Source: an uncultured Prevotella sp.
Lineage (GTDB): Bacteria > Bacteroidota > Bacteroidia > Bacteroidales > Bacteroidaceae
DNA: 45,303 bases
Assembly: GCA_900555035.1 (NCBI GenBank)
Contig: USJX01000017.1
Location: 1-45,303 of the forward strand
Direction of reading: 5' to 3'
The notes beneath the pieces were generated by a model. It did no database searches, was not told where the DNA came from, and was given only the letters and a program-made list of their open reading frames with translations. The first letter of the stretch is position 1. Each line of letters begins with the position of its first letter. Both the position numbers and the translations under genes were made by a program. Positions 26,942-36,807 of this stretch are shown one piece after another.

Positions 26942-27020
26942 TAAATCCACCCTTTTTGCAATTTGTCCACCTATAAAATGCGTTTGTCCACCCGCTATTT
27001 TGTGATTAATTGTACTTTTG
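26942..27020 (+). promoter_or_regulatory. Promoter of the second susC with three direct repeats
   Basis: TAAATCCACC (26942-26951), TTTGTCCACC (26962-26971) and TTTGTCCACC (26983-26992) are spaced 20 and 21 bp, two helical turns, as usual for AraC-type sites. The -7 element TACTTTTG is at 27013-27020. The last repeat overlaps the expected -33 position and no good TTTG is present there, so an activator contacting RNA polymerase is likely. The 117 bp upstream (26867-26941 plus terminator tail) hold nothing else. Confidence 0.7.
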
Positions 27021-27107
27021 CCACCACAAAACAACGTTTGATATCGAGCAATCGATTTAAAAACTGGCAAGAATAAACAAAATCATAAACCTATAAAATA
27101 ACAAGCA

Positions 27108-30100
27108 ATGAGGAAACAATTATTCTCTATGATGCTATGCCTGGGTGCTGTCGGTGGTGCTTCTTTTGCTACCCCAATGACAGCGATGGCTGCTGTAGCA
27201 CAGGATCAGGTGATTACAGTAAAGGGTCAAGTTGTAGATGATCAGGGTGAACCTATGATCGGTGCAACAGTCAAGACAAAGGATGCCAAGACCGGCGCAG
27301 TTACCGATTTGGATGGTAACTTCCAAATCCGTGTCAAGGCAAACGCAACTCTTATCGTAAGCTACTTGGGCTTCAAGGAGCGTGAAATCGCTGTACGCGG
27401 ACGCGCCATCCTCGAGCCTATCCAACTTTCTACAAACGATAACTTGCTCGACCAGGTGGTTGTAGTAGGTTATGGTACGCAGAAGAAGGCTGACCTTACC
27501 GGTTCCGTATCTATTGTGAACGCTGAGGAGATGAAGAAGGTATCTAACTCCAACATCTCTACCATGCTCGAAGGTAAGGTGGCTGGTGTACAGATTACAT
27601 CCGACGGTCAGCCGGGTGCCGACCCTAGCGTACGTATCCGTGGTATCGGCTCCTTCGGTAGCACGGCTCCTCTCTATGTCATCGACGGTGTGCCAATGGG
27701 TACCACTATCCGTGACTTCTCTCCTAATGATATTGAGACCATCCAGATCTTGAAGGATGCTTCTGCGGGTGCCATCTACGGTTCTCGTGCTGCCAATGGT
27801 GTCGTTATCATCACTACCAAGAATGGTAAGAAAGACCAGCCTCTGAAGGTGAACTATTCCGGTTACTTTGGTGTTGACCAGATTCCTGGCGATGTATATG
27901 ACGTGATGAACGCCGACCAGTATAGCCAGTACCTTGGTACTGCTTGCACCAACTCCAACACTCCTATCCCTGGTGGATATAAGATGGGTGAGGATGGCAA
28001 GTATCACTTCATGGATGCAACCAACACAGACTGGTTTGACGAGGTGTTCAAGACCGGTATCCGCCAGAACCACAACGTAGCCCTCAGCGGTGGTAGCTCT
28101 CACAGTACTTATAATGTATCTCTCGACTACTATAACCAGAAGGGTACCTTGGAAGGTGCAGGTCCTAACTACGAGCGTTATACAGCTCGTGTGAACAATA
28201 CCATGGACACCAAGTTCGTGAAGTTCCGTACCAGCATGGTTTACTCTCACTCTAACCAGGACAACATGGGTCTTTCTAATGCCTCAGAGTATGTTCAGGG
28301 TCTTTATGGTGATGTTACCAACGTGCTCCGTGGTACACTTCTGATGCAGCCTACCATCAAGGCTTACGATAACTCAACATGGGTTCTCGACAGTCAGGTG
28401 GGTGCTGCCAATGCTTATCGCTACGATGCCTATGGTTATGGTGTTTACTATGACGGCATCCACGGAGATATTTCAGCTTCTAACCCATTGCTGGTTAATA
28501 ACCTCCTGCAGCGCAACACCTTGGTTGACCGCTTCGTAGGTACCGCTTCTGCTGATGTTGACCTGTTGGGTATGGTAGGTATCAAGAGCAAGAACCATGG
28601 TCTTCACTATAATGTAAACCTCTCTTACAGCAAGACAGAGGCAAAGGATAAGACCTGGATTCCTTCCTGGATTCAGAGCAACCGTGTATATCTTGCCAAG
28701 GAGAACGAGCGCCTTACCAAGGGCTCACGCAACTACAGCGATGCCTTGGTTGAGAATACCATCACATACGATGGCAAGATTGGCAAGCATAACATCAACC
28801 TGCTCGCCGGTATGACATACGAGGAGGAGAATACCAACCTCCTTACTGGTTGGGGTATCAACTTCACTGAGCCATACTTCCTCCAGCTTCAGAATGCCAA
28901 GAACACTTACTCTGAGTCATACGAGTATAAGCATAGTCTGGCTTCTTACGTAGGTCGTTTGAACTACAACTATGATGAGAAGTATCTGCTTTCTGCAGTA
29001 GTACGTCGTGACGGTAGCTCCCGTTTGAGCAAGAACATCCGTTGGGCAACCTTCCCATCTGTATCTTTGGGTTGGCGCTTCGATAAGGAGAAGTTCTTCC
29101 CTATCAGCCGCGACATCGTTAACATGTTCAAGATCCGTGCCAGCTATGGTGAGCTCGGTAACGAGAACATCGGTGAGTACCAGTATATGGCTACCATGAA
29201 CCGTAACAACATGACTTACAGCTTCGGCAACAGTCCTGTAACCGGTTCTGCAGTTTCTACCTTCGTGAACAACGATATCGCATGGGAGAAGAAGAAGACC
29301 ACCAACGTGGGTATCGACCTCGCAATGTTCAACAACCGACTGGAGTTCACTGCAGAGTGGTATAAGAACAAGTCAGAAGACCTGCTTTACTCTGTTCCTG
29401 TGCCTGCACAGACCGGTGTATCCAATACTTCTGTAACCATGAACGCTGCCTCTATGGAGAACAGTGGTTTCGAGTTCAGCGCTACCTACCGCAACCGCGA
29501 TCATGCCTTCAAGTATGATATCAGCGCCAACGTAAGTACCTTGAAGAATAAAGTAACTTCTCTGGGTATCGGTAAGGATTCATACATTACGGGTGCATAC
29601 GCTACTTACGTAGGTCAGGAGATTGGTAAGTTCTACGGTTGGGTTTATAAGGGAATCGCCCGTACCCAGGACGACTTGGACAACAATGCAGTTCAGCAGG
29701 GAGCCAATATCGGTGACTGCCTCTATGAGGATATTTCAGGTCCTAACGGAGAACCAGATGGCGTAATCGATGCTTACGACCAGACCGTATTGGGCAGTGG
29801 TCTTCCAAAGGTAAACTTCGGTTTGAGCACTCACATGGAGTATAAGGGCTTCGACCTCAACATCTCAACCTACGGAGTTTTGAATTATCACGTATCAGAT
29901 GATATCTATAATAGCTTGAACTCTTGCTACGGCTATGGCAACAAGGAAGTAGGCATGCTGGATGCCAACCGCTGGTCAGAGGATGGTTCTACCTATCTCT
30001 CTAGTGTTCCACGCACCTACGCAGCCAACAATGCAACCTTGGCATGGAACGACCTCTTCAGCTCTCGCAAGATTCAGAATGCAGCTTACTGGAAGATAGC

Positions 30101-30314
30101 CAACGTAGAGTTGGGCTACAACTTCCCAGACAAGTGGTTTGGTGGATATGTAAGTGGTGTACGTCTCTATGTATCAGCACAGAACCTCTACACCTTCACA
30201 GGCTATCATGGATATAATGTAGATTACGCCGGCGGAACCTTTACCCCAGGTTACAACTTCTGCTCTTTCCCAAGTGCCAGAACGTTTATGTGCGGTCTCC
30301 ATTTCACATTCTAA
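27108..30314 (+). CDS. SusC-like TonB-dependent transporter of the GH43 PUL
   Basis: The product has 1068 residues: a long signal peptide (to about residue 30), a CarboxypepD_reg-like domain (VKGQVVDDQGEPMIGATV, about 37-115), a TonB plug (VVVGYGTQKKADLTGSVS, then PLYVIDGVP and LKDASAGAIYGSRAANGV) and a barrel ending in GLHFTF. It pairs with the SusD-like protein encoded 49 bp downstream. Two GH43 enzymes in the same locus suggest arabino-oligosaccharides as substrate; this is inferred. It is the first gene of the PUL and has direct-repeat activator sites upstream. Confidence 0.95.
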   Translation: MRKQLFSMMLCLGAVGGASFATPMTAMAAVAQDQVITVKGQVVDDQGEPMIGATVKTKDAKTGAVTDLDGNFQIRVKANATLIVSYLGFKEREIAVRGRAILEPIQLSTNDNLLDQVVVVGYGTQKKADLTGSVSIVNAEEMKKVSNSNISTMLEGKVAGVQITSDGQPGADPSVRIRGIGSFGSTAPLYVIDGVPMGTTIRDFSPNDIETIQILKDASAGAIYGSRAANGVVIITTKNGKKDQPLKVNYSGYFGVDQIPGDVYDVMNADQYSQYLGTACTNSNTPIPGGYKMGEDGKYHFMDATNTDWFDEVFKTGIRQNHNVALSGGSSHSTYNVSLDYYNQKGTLEGAGPNYERYTARVNNTMDTKFVKFRTSMVYSHSNQDNMGLSNASEYVQGLYGDVTNVLRGTLLMQPTIKAYDNSTWVLDSQVGAANAYRYDAYGYGVYYDGIHGDISASNPLLVNNLLQRNTLVDRFVGTASADVDLLGMVGIKSKNHGLHYNVNLSYSKTEAKDKTWIPSWIQSNRVYLAKENERLTKGSRNYSDALVENTITYDGKIGKHNINLLAGMTYEEENTNLLTGWGINFTEPYFLQLQNAKNTYSESYEYKHSLASYVGRLNYNYDEKYLLSAVVRRDGSSRLSKNIRWATFPSVSLGWRFDKEKFFPISRDIVNMFKIRASYGELGNENIGEYQYMATMNRNNMTYSFGNSPVTGSAVSTFVNNDIAWEKKKTTNVGIDLAMFNNRLEFTAEWYKNKSEDLLYSVPVPAQTGVSNTSVTMNAASMENSGFEFSATYRNRDHAFKYDISANVSTLKNKVTSLGIGKDSYITGAYATYVGQEIGKFYGWVYKGIARTQDDLDNNAVQQGANIGDCLYEDISGPNGEPDGVIDAYDQTVLGSGLPKVNFGLSTHMEYKGFDLNISTYGVLNYHVSDDIYNSLNSCYGYGNKEVGMLDANRWSEDGSTYLSSVPRTYAANNATLAWNDLFSSRKIQNAAYWKIANVELGYNFPDKWFGGYVSGVRLYVSAQNLYTFTGYHGYNVDYAGGTFTPGYNFCSFPSARTFMCGLHFTF

Positions 30315-30363
30315 TAATGAGAATAGACAAGAATAAGAATCATTATTTAAAAGGACATTTGAT

Positions 30364-32121
30364 ATGAAACTATATAAATTATCATTAGCTCTCTTCCTTG
30401 GCCTCGGTGCTATGGCTACCACATCTTGCGAGGACAAGTTGGATGTTACCAATCCTAACCAGCAGACCACCGGTACCTTCGGTTTCAATGCTGATGATCT
30501 GGAGGAGTGCGTTATTGCAGCATACAACCATATTCGTATGGAAGGTTCTTCGGCACGTGTGGGTTATACCCTCGATGTGACACGTGGCGATGAGGTATGG
30601 AACTCATCACAGGTATGGTACATGCCATTTGATGACATGAACGACCCTGTGACGGATGAAATCTCCATGTGGCCTTGGCGTGAGGCTTACTATACTATTA
30701 ATGTATGTAACTTCATTCTTTCACGTACCACAGGCGATGATGCTTCGCTCAGCGAAAGCATGAAGCGAATCAAGGGTCAGGCGCTCTTCCTTCGCGGTTA
30801 TTCATACTATACATTGGCAGGATATTACCAGAATCCTGCGCTGATTACTGATTATGCCAACTATTCTTCTCTGGATGGTCTCTATGGCAAGAACAGTACT
30901 TATGATGAGGTGCTCGATCAGGTAGAGAAGGACTTCTCAGAGGCAATGACTCTTCTCCCATCACGTGATGAGGGTGGCGAGTGGGCAAAGGGACGTGCTA
31001 CCTGCGGTGCTGCTGCCGGCTACTATGCCCGCACTCTGATGCAGCGCCATAAGTATAGCGATGCACTCGTTGTACTCAAGGACATCATGAACAAGAAGTA
31101 TGGCTCTTACAAGCTGATGGCCAACTATGGCGACAACTTCCGTGAGGGTTCTGCTTATGAGAACAATGCCGAGAGCCTCTTCGAAATCCAGTATCTCGAC
31201 TATGGTTCACAGGGTGTAGATGATGAGTGGACTCCAGTTAATACCAGTCCTAACGCAACACAGGGTCATGCCGTAGAGTCTAACTTCGCTCCAGGTAGAT
31301 TCGGTGGATGGGCAGACCTCTCTGCTTCTCCATGGTTGTACAACCTCTTCAAGCAGGAGCGTACCACAGCTGGTAAGTTGGATCCACGTCTCTACTGGAC
31401 CATCGGTACCTACGAGAATGATTGGGAAGGATTTGAGAATGGCAACGTGGCTTATACCAGTCAGATGACGGCTACTGATACCATCGTAACCAACAATAGC
31501 TATGGTGGCCTTCCTATCGCTAAGTGGACCAATTTCCGTACCAACCTTTATGATAAGGTGACAACCGGTCTTCATTGCGGTATCAACCTCCGCATGATGC
31601 GTTACTCTGACGTTTTGCTTCGTGCTGCAGAGTGCGAGAACGAGGTGAACGGTCCTACACAGCAGGCTATCGACTGGATTAACCAGGTTCGTGAGCGTGC
31701 CAACCTGAAGGATTTGAGTCTCTCAGACTTCGATACCAAGGATAAGCTCTTCGAGCAGATTGCCAATGTAGAGCGTCCAAAGGAGTTCGGTTGCGAGTAT
31801 GGTCGTGGTTTCGATTTGATTCGTTGGGGATTCTTCTATGATGAGGGACGTTTGGCTCAGTTGAAGGAGCACGGAACCTTCCGCCGTTCTATTTACAATG
31901 TCAAGGAGCCTGTTAGCCACTCTATGGTAGGTGTTGACCCTCAGGTGAAGAGCTCTTACGATACATACGTATCGGGTCATGAGTTCCTGCCTATCTATCA
32001 GGGCTTGCTGAACGACAATCCTAATCTGACAGGCAACTCGGCTAATACGAATACAGATAACTCAACCGATTTCTTCGGAAGAGGTTGGACTGTTCATCCT
32101 GTAGTAAATTTGAGCAAGTAA
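30364..32121 (+). CDS. SusD-like lipoprotein of the GH43 PUL
   Basis: This 585-residue protein has a lipobox TTSC (Cys near residue 22) followed by EDKLD, as in surface-exposed lipoproteins. The N-terminal SusD-like part includes RIKGQALFLRGYSYYTLAGYY. The C-terminal RagB/SusD domain includes MMRYSDVLLRAAECENEVNG and EFGCEYGRGFDLIRWGFF. It would bind the glycan fragment and close over the SusC barrel. The gene lies between susC and the surface-binding lipoprotein gene in one operon. Confidence 0.93.
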   Translation: MKLYKLSLALFLGLGAMATTSCEDKLDVTNPNQQTTGTFGFNADDLEECVIAAYNHIRMEGSSARVGYTLDVTRGDEVWNSSQVWYMPFDDMNDPVTDEISMWPWREAYYTINVCNFILSRTTGDDASLSESMKRIKGQALFLRGYSYYTLAGYYQNPALITDYANYSSLDGLYGKNSTYDEVLDQVEKDFSEAMTLLPSRDEGGEWAKGRATCGAAAGYYARTLMQRHKYSDALVVLKDIMNKKYGSYKLMANYGDNFREGSAYENNAESLFEIQYLDYGSQGVDDEWTPVNTSPNATQGHAVESNFAPGRFGGWADLSASPWLYNLFKQERTTAGKLDPRLYWTIGTYENDWEGFENGNVAYTSQMTATDTIVTNNSYGGLPIAKWTNFRTNLYDKVTTGLHCGINLRMMRYSDVLLRAAECENEVNGPTQQAIDWINQVRERANLKDLSLSDFDTKDKLFEQIANVERPKEFGCEYGRGFDLIRWGFFYDEGRLAQLKEHGTFRRSIYNVKEPVSHSMVGVDPQVKSSYDTYVSGHEFLPIYQGLLNDNPNLTGNSANTNTDNSTDFFGRGWTVHPVVNLSK

Positions 32122-32155
32122 CAATATTCATGATCATATAAAATAGAATAACAAT

Positions 32156-33952
32156 ATGAAACACCTAAATAAATTAGCATCTGTCTTCTGCATGGCAGCC
32201 ATGGGCTTGACGGCGCTGACAGGATGCGAGGGAAGTGACATGTTTAGTGTCAACTCTCCTGATTGGCTTTCTGAAAAGATTGACTCAATCGAAAAGTCAA
32301 AGGTTTCAACCGAGGAGGTGCTCGTGGGTATGAACGAGGATGTTTATACAGTGGGTAACACAGATTTCTCTTCAGGATTCTGGAGTTCCTTCTCAAAATA
32401 TTATGTGGTTCAAGACAACCAGAAGTGGAATGCCGTGTTCAATCTGAACATCAATCCTTCTGCAACTAACACCTATAAGAACTTCGCCCTCATCATCACC
32501 AATGATGTGGATCGTGGCGGAACTGGTTATACCGAGTATGGTGCTATCCGTTTTGATAACCAGCCAAGCGGTAACTCTGAATGGGGTGACCATATCGACA
32601 GAAGCTGCGTGCAGAGTAATCTCACCTTTGAAACTGATACAGACAAGGGTGTAGATAAATTGGGTGGTAAGGTAATATTGACGGTTGACCGTTCCCGTGT
32701 AGATACTTTCATGGTGAAGATTACCAATGGTACTGTTACCAAGACCTACATTCAGCCATCTAAGATTGCTAATCTGAATGCAGACGAGAGCAATACCAAC
32801 ATCCGTTGCTTCCTGGTTCCTGAGGGATCTTTCATTGATTTCCAGCAGAGCAACGTAGAGCCTATCGGCGGATATACATCTGCCCAGGATAAGGCTCCGG
32901 TTTCTATGGTGTTGAACAATGTTCCTGCCGAGGTTGACAAGGGTACAACGCTTGAAGAGGCAATGCAGAATGTTTCTGCCACTGTTACCTTCGAAGAGGG
33001 TGTGACCAAGGTGATTCCTGCCAGCGAATTGCTCTTCTCTGCCATCAATGATATGGATGAGGTGGGTGAAAAGACGCTCATCGTTATCTATAACAAGACA
33101 TTCAAGGGTGAGAATGCGGCAACTCCTATCGTTGCCAATGCCAAGTTTAATGTGGTGGCTGGTATCAAGACTATTACTGTTACTCAGGCACCAACCCGCA
33201 CCAACTACTACTATTATAACTCAGCTGCAGTTGATGGAGTAAATCATACTTTGGCTTTCGACCCAACAGGTATGGTGGTTAATGCTACATACGTAGAGGG
33301 TGAGCCTGGTGTCATCGACAACTCTAAGTTGACTTTCTCAAGAATCCCTGCTACTGCGGGCAAGCACGAGGTGACTATCACTACAGAAAACGGCCGTACT
33401 GCTACCGTAGAAGTAAATGTGGCTGAGTCTGCTGTCAAGGCGGTTACTCCTACTCCGGTTTCTCTCGGTGCTGAGGATTGCTCTACTGCCTGGTGGACAG
33501 AATTTACAGAGAATATGAAGATTCCTGCTGGTGAGACATTCGAGTTCAACTTCACCAACTATTCTAGCGGTGTAAACAACTGGAACAACTATGTGCTCAT
33601 CCTCCGCAAGGCTGATTTGGCAGAATACGCTGTGGTTCGTGCTGATAACTATGGTTGGGGTAATGGTTATGCTGCTTGTACTCCTATCGGAACACAGGGT
33701 GATTGGGCTACCTGGCTCGCAACCATGAACGGTGCAAAGGTAAAGATGTTTGTAACTAACTGTAACAATGGTACTGCAGATATTCAGGCTATCGTAACGG
33801 GTACTGATGGCAGCGTAACAGTACAGAATTACTTGGGTATCAACACCATCGACCCTAGCGACCTGAATGTGGCATTCACCGTTGATAGCAGCCATTTGAA
33901 GTTTGATGCTGCTTCTGCCCGCAAGCACTATGCACGTGCTCATCGCAGATAA
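32156..33952 (+). CDS. Surface glycan-binding lipoprotein with two copies of a shared beta module
   Basis: The protein has 598 residues and a lipobox LTGC (Cys about 24). After a short linker comes a first module (about 60-240: SGFWSSFSKYY, GYTEYGAIRFDN, VPEGSFIDF), then Ig-like (Big-type) domains (about 250-430), then a second module (about 445-590: TAWWTEFTENMKIPAGE, NNWNNYVLILR, EYAVVRADNYGWGNG). The same module ends the GH43 protein encoded next. Aromatic residues and operon position after susD support a surface glycan-binding role like that of SGBP-B proteins. The last residues (KHYARAHRR) are unusually basic. The glycan bound is inferred to be arabinan. Confidence 0.82.
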   Translation: MKHLNKLASVFCMAAMGLTALTGCEGSDMFSVNSPDWLSEKIDSIEKSKVSTEEVLVGMNEDVYTVGNTDFSSGFWSSFSKYYVVQDNQKWNAVFNLNINPSATNTYKNFALIITNDVDRGGTGYTEYGAIRFDNQPSGNSEWGDHIDRSCVQSNLTFETDTDKGVDKLGGKVILTVDRSRVDTFMVKITNGTVTKTYIQPSKIANLNADESNTNIRCFLVPEGSFIDFQQSNVEPIGGYTSAQDKAPVSMVLNNVPAEVDKGTTLEEAMQNVSATVTFEEGVTKVIPASELLFSAINDMDEVGEKTLIVIYNKTFKGENAATPIVANAKFNVVAGIKTITVTQAPTRTNYYYYNSAAVDGVNHTLAFDPTGMVVNATYVEGEPGVIDNSKLTFSRIPATAGKHEVTITTENGRTATVEVNVAESAVKAVTPTPVSLGAEDCSTAWWTEFTENMKIPAGETFEFNFTNYSSGVNNWNNYVLILRKADLAEYAVVRADNYGWGNGYAACTPIGTQGDWATWLATMNGAKVKMFVTNCNNGTADIQAIVTGTDGSVTVQNYLGINTIDPSDLNVAFTVDSSHLKFDAASARKHYARAHRR

Positions 33953-33990
33953 AACATAAAACGTGGTTCATGTAGATATTTGAAAACAAT

Positions 33991-34038
33991 AAAGGCGTGA
34001 CCTATGAGAACACATCCATTCCATAGGTCTGCCTTTTT
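33991..34038 (+). terminator. Hairpin between the surface-binding and GH43 genes
   Basis: AAAGGC and GACCTATG pair with CATAGGTC and GCCTTT, with a small internal bulge, and TTTG follows. No promoter is seen before the GH43 gene, so this probably lowers rather than stops transcription into the enzymes. Confidence 0.6.
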
Positions 34039-34091
34039 GTGGTTTTCAGAAATCCCACCACTTTAACTCAAATAATATATTAATCTTAGAA

Positions 34092-36749
34092 ATGATGAAG
34101 AAATTATTACTCTCTATGATGGGCCTTGCTGCCATCGGCGCAACTGCCCAGACGCAGGTTGGCGATAACGACCTGACGAATGTTTATACATCGAGATCGT
34201 ATAATAAACGTGTGGTTTGCCACGACCCTTCTATCGTGGTAGATGACATCACCAACCCTAGCTCGCCTACCTATTATATATATGGCTCTCATCTGGGTAG
34301 AGGCAAGACTACTGCTGCCAAAAACTACCAGGAATGGTCCACCTTCAAGGCGGGCGAGGAGGCTACTGGCAATGTAAACAGTCTCTTTGCCAACAAGCAG
34401 GGTACCTTAGTAAACTATGCCAATGCTTATGCTTCTCACCTCATCACTGAAGTGAAAAACTGTAAGGGCGAGAAGGTGAAGTTCGGCAACTTCAATGCCC
34501 ACGGCTGGCAGTATAAGGGCAATAACGTGCAGGGCAATCAGTGGGCACCAGACATCGTATATAACAAGACCATGAAGAAATGGTGCATGTATATGAGTCT
34601 GAATGGTGACAACTGGTGTTCTTCCATCGTATGTTTTGTTTCTGATAACATCGAAGGTCCTTGGGTTTATCAGGGTCCGGTGGTGTTCTCCGGTTTCCAG
34701 GGCACATACGCTCACAACTCATACGCTGCTGCGGATGACTGGAAGCATACCGACTTTGCCATCGCTACCGGTGAAACCTCTCTTCCTACCCGCTATAAGG
34801 TAAGCAAGAGTTGGGGAACTTATTGGCCAAACTGTATCGACCCATGCGTCTTCTATGATGACAACGACAATCTCTGGATGAGCTACGGCTCATGGTCGGG
34901 TGGTATCTTTATGATTAAGTTGGATAAGACCAATGGTCTCCGCGACTATACCTACACCTTCCCTTATGAGGTGAATGGCAAGGTCACCACTCCGGGTGCT
35001 GCCAGTGCCAACTGTACCAGCGACCCTTACTTCGGTAAGAAGATAGCGGGTGGATATTACGTATCAGGTGAGGCAAGCTATATTCAGAAGATAGGCAAGT
35101 ACTACTTCCTCTTTATGAGCTATGGTGAATTGCAGAGTACTGGCGGTTACCAGATGCGAATCTTCCGCTCTGAGAAGGCGGATGGACCTTACAAGGATTG
35201 CTATGGCACATCGGCACTCTTCAAGAGTTATAAGATGAACTATAGTTCTACCACTGCCGACAACCGTGGCGTATTGCTCTTTGGCGGTTACCAGTGGGAT
35301 GCGATGAGCGGTGCTGAGATTGCACAGGGTCACAACTCTGCGTTCGTTGATAAGCAGAATCGTTCTTTCGTGGTTTATCACACCCGTTTCAGCAATGGCG
35401 GCGAAGGCCATCAGGTTCGTGTTCATCAGCTCTTCCTCAACGATGAGGGCTGGTTGATGGCAGCTCCATTCGAGTTTGACGGCGAGACCATCACCGATGA
35501 GGCAATTGCATCCAAGGCATCTATCGCAGATGCCGATATCGCAGGCGACTATCAGTTCATGCGTCATCAGTATGGTCAGAATACCAAGGCAAAGGCTTTC
35601 GAGACTCCTGTGAACATCACCCTCAATGCCGATGGAACTATCACCGGTGCTGAAAAGGGAACCTGGAAGCGCACGGCGGGCACTGATTACATCCACCTGA
35701 CCATCAACAACGTGGTTTATCGTGGTGTATTGGTGAAGCAGACCATCGACTATACCAATATCCCAGCCATCGCCATCTCTGCTCTCTCATCATCAAGCGG
35801 CAGTCTGACTATCGGACAGAATAGCTTTACCTATCAGCAGGAGGTTTGGGCAGTAAAGGCTGATGCCAAGGCTGCCATCAAATACACCCTCAACAAGCTG
35901 ACAGTGCCATTCTCTAATGGAGCAACCTTGAATGCGGCTCCTACTTTGCCTATCCAAGGCAAGATGGGCGCAAAGATTGCCTGGAAATCGAGCGATACTT
36001 CTGTATTGACCGATGACGGCAAGGTGAAGGGCAAAGGCAAGGTTACTCTGACCATGACCATCAGCAAGGACGACTATGAGTATGTGAAGGATTACACCCT
36101 GAATATCGATGCTGAGGCTGAGGAAAGTACTCCGGTATATTATCCTGTGTCTGCACTGAAGAATACAACTTCTGCTTGGTGGACCAATTTCTCGGCAGAT
36201 TATAAGTTGCAGGCTGGTAAGAAGGCTCAGTTTAAGTTCTATAACTATAGTAATGCCACAAACAACTGGTGCAACTGGGCTTTGTATGGTGCCAACAAGA
36301 CACATGGTGTGGCTGGCTATACCGAGTATTTCGGCGTCCGTTGCGATAATTGGAACAATACCGCAAATTCCAACACGGGCTGTGTAAGCAATTATGTTTG
36401 GGATACCTTCAAGAATGATATGAACGGATCTTTGGTTGACATGACTGTGGAGTATGCCGCTAATGGCACCTTCAAGATGACAGCCACAATTACAACTACC
36501 AGCAAGAAGGTATATAACTACTCATTCTCAACCACCATCGCCAGCAAGCCTAGCCAGCTTAACCTGTTCTTCGTAAACGAAGGCTCTTACATCGATGGCT
36601 CTAGTCTTGTAGATACCGGTATCGCTACACCGGTTATCATCCAGAAGAAGCAGGCAGATGGTAAGTGGTACAACCTGGCTGGTCAGCAGGTGGACAAGAG
36701 CTACAAGGGTGTAGTAATCGTAAACGGTAAGAAGTTTGTTAACAAGTAA
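34092..36749 (+). CDS. Secreted GH43 arabinanase-type enzyme with C-terminal binding module
   Basis: This 885-residue protein has a signal peptide to about residue 19 (GATAQ) and a five-blade GH43 propeller (about 30-460). Catalytic positions fit the family: Asp45 (VCHDPSIV), Asp250 (NCIDPCVF) and Glu327 (VSGEASYIQK). A GH43 C-terminal beta domain follows (about 470-590), then an Ig-like domain (about 595-680) and the shared WWTNFS module (about 695-850). The tail WYNLAGQQVDKSYKGVVIVN resembles C-terminal sorting tails common in Prevotella secreted proteins, possibly type IX secretion. It probably attacks alpha-1,5-arabinan outside the cell. Endo or exo action cannot be decided from the sequence. 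Confidence 0.87.
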   Translation: MMKKLLLSMMGLAAIGATAQTQVGDNDLTNVYTSRSYNKRVVCHDPSIVVDDITNPSSPTYYIYGSHLGRGKTTAAKNYQEWSTFKAGEEATGNVNSLFANKQGTLVNYANAYASHLITEVKNCKGEKVKFGNFNAHGWQYKGNNVQGNQWAPDIVYNKTMKKWCMYMSLNGDNWCSSIVCFVSDNIEGPWVYQGPVVFSGFQGTYAHNSYAAADDWKHTDFAIATGETSLPTRYKVSKSWGTYWPNCIDPCVFYDDNDNLWMSYGSWSGGIFMIKLDKTNGLRDYTYTFPYEVNGKVTTPGAASANCTSDPYFGKKIAGGYYVSGEASYIQKIGKYYFLFMSYGELQSTGGYQMRIFRSEKADGPYKDCYGTSALFKSYKMNYSSTTADNRGVLLFGGYQWDAMSGAEIAQGHNSAFVDKQNRSFVVYHTRFSNGGEGHQVRVHQLFLNDEGWLMAAPFEFDGETITDEAIASKASIADADIAGDYQFMRHQYGQNTKAKAFETPVNITLNADGTITGAEKGTWKRTAGTDYIHLTINNVVYRGVLVKQTIDYTNIPAIAISALSSSSGSLTIGQNSFTYQQEVWAVKADAKAAIKYTLNKLTVPFSNGATLNAAPTLPIQGKMGAKIAWKSSDTSVLTDDGKVKGKGKVTLTMTISKDDYEYVKDYTLNIDAEAEESTPVYYPVSALKNTTSAWWTNFSADYKLQAGKKAQFKFYNYSNATNNWCNWALYGANKTHGVAGYTEYFGVRCDNWNNTANSNTGCVSNYVWDTFKNDMNGSLVDMTVEYAANGTFKMTATITTTSKKVYNYSFSTTIASKPSQLNLFFVNEGSYIDGSSLVDTGIATPVIIQKKQADGKWYNLAGQQVDKSYKGVVIVNGKKFVNK

Positions 36750-36782
36750 TCCTCTTATATCTCTTATATATTATAAATTAGG

Positions 36783-36803
36783 TATATATATAATAAGGTG
36801 TAA
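36783..36803 (+). repeat. Leader repeat before the second GH43 gene
   Basis: A 21-nt run starting TATATATATAATAAGG and ending TGTAA is identical to 19616-19636 before the SusA-type gene. It ends 4 nt before the ATG and holds the only ribosome-binding-like AAGG. Confidence 0.75.
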
Positions 36804-36807
36804 TCGT

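Noticed and set aside
36736..36807. Upstream extension of the second GH43 gene
   Set aside because: It overlaps the previous gene, reads through the TA-rich leader and would hide the signal peptide.
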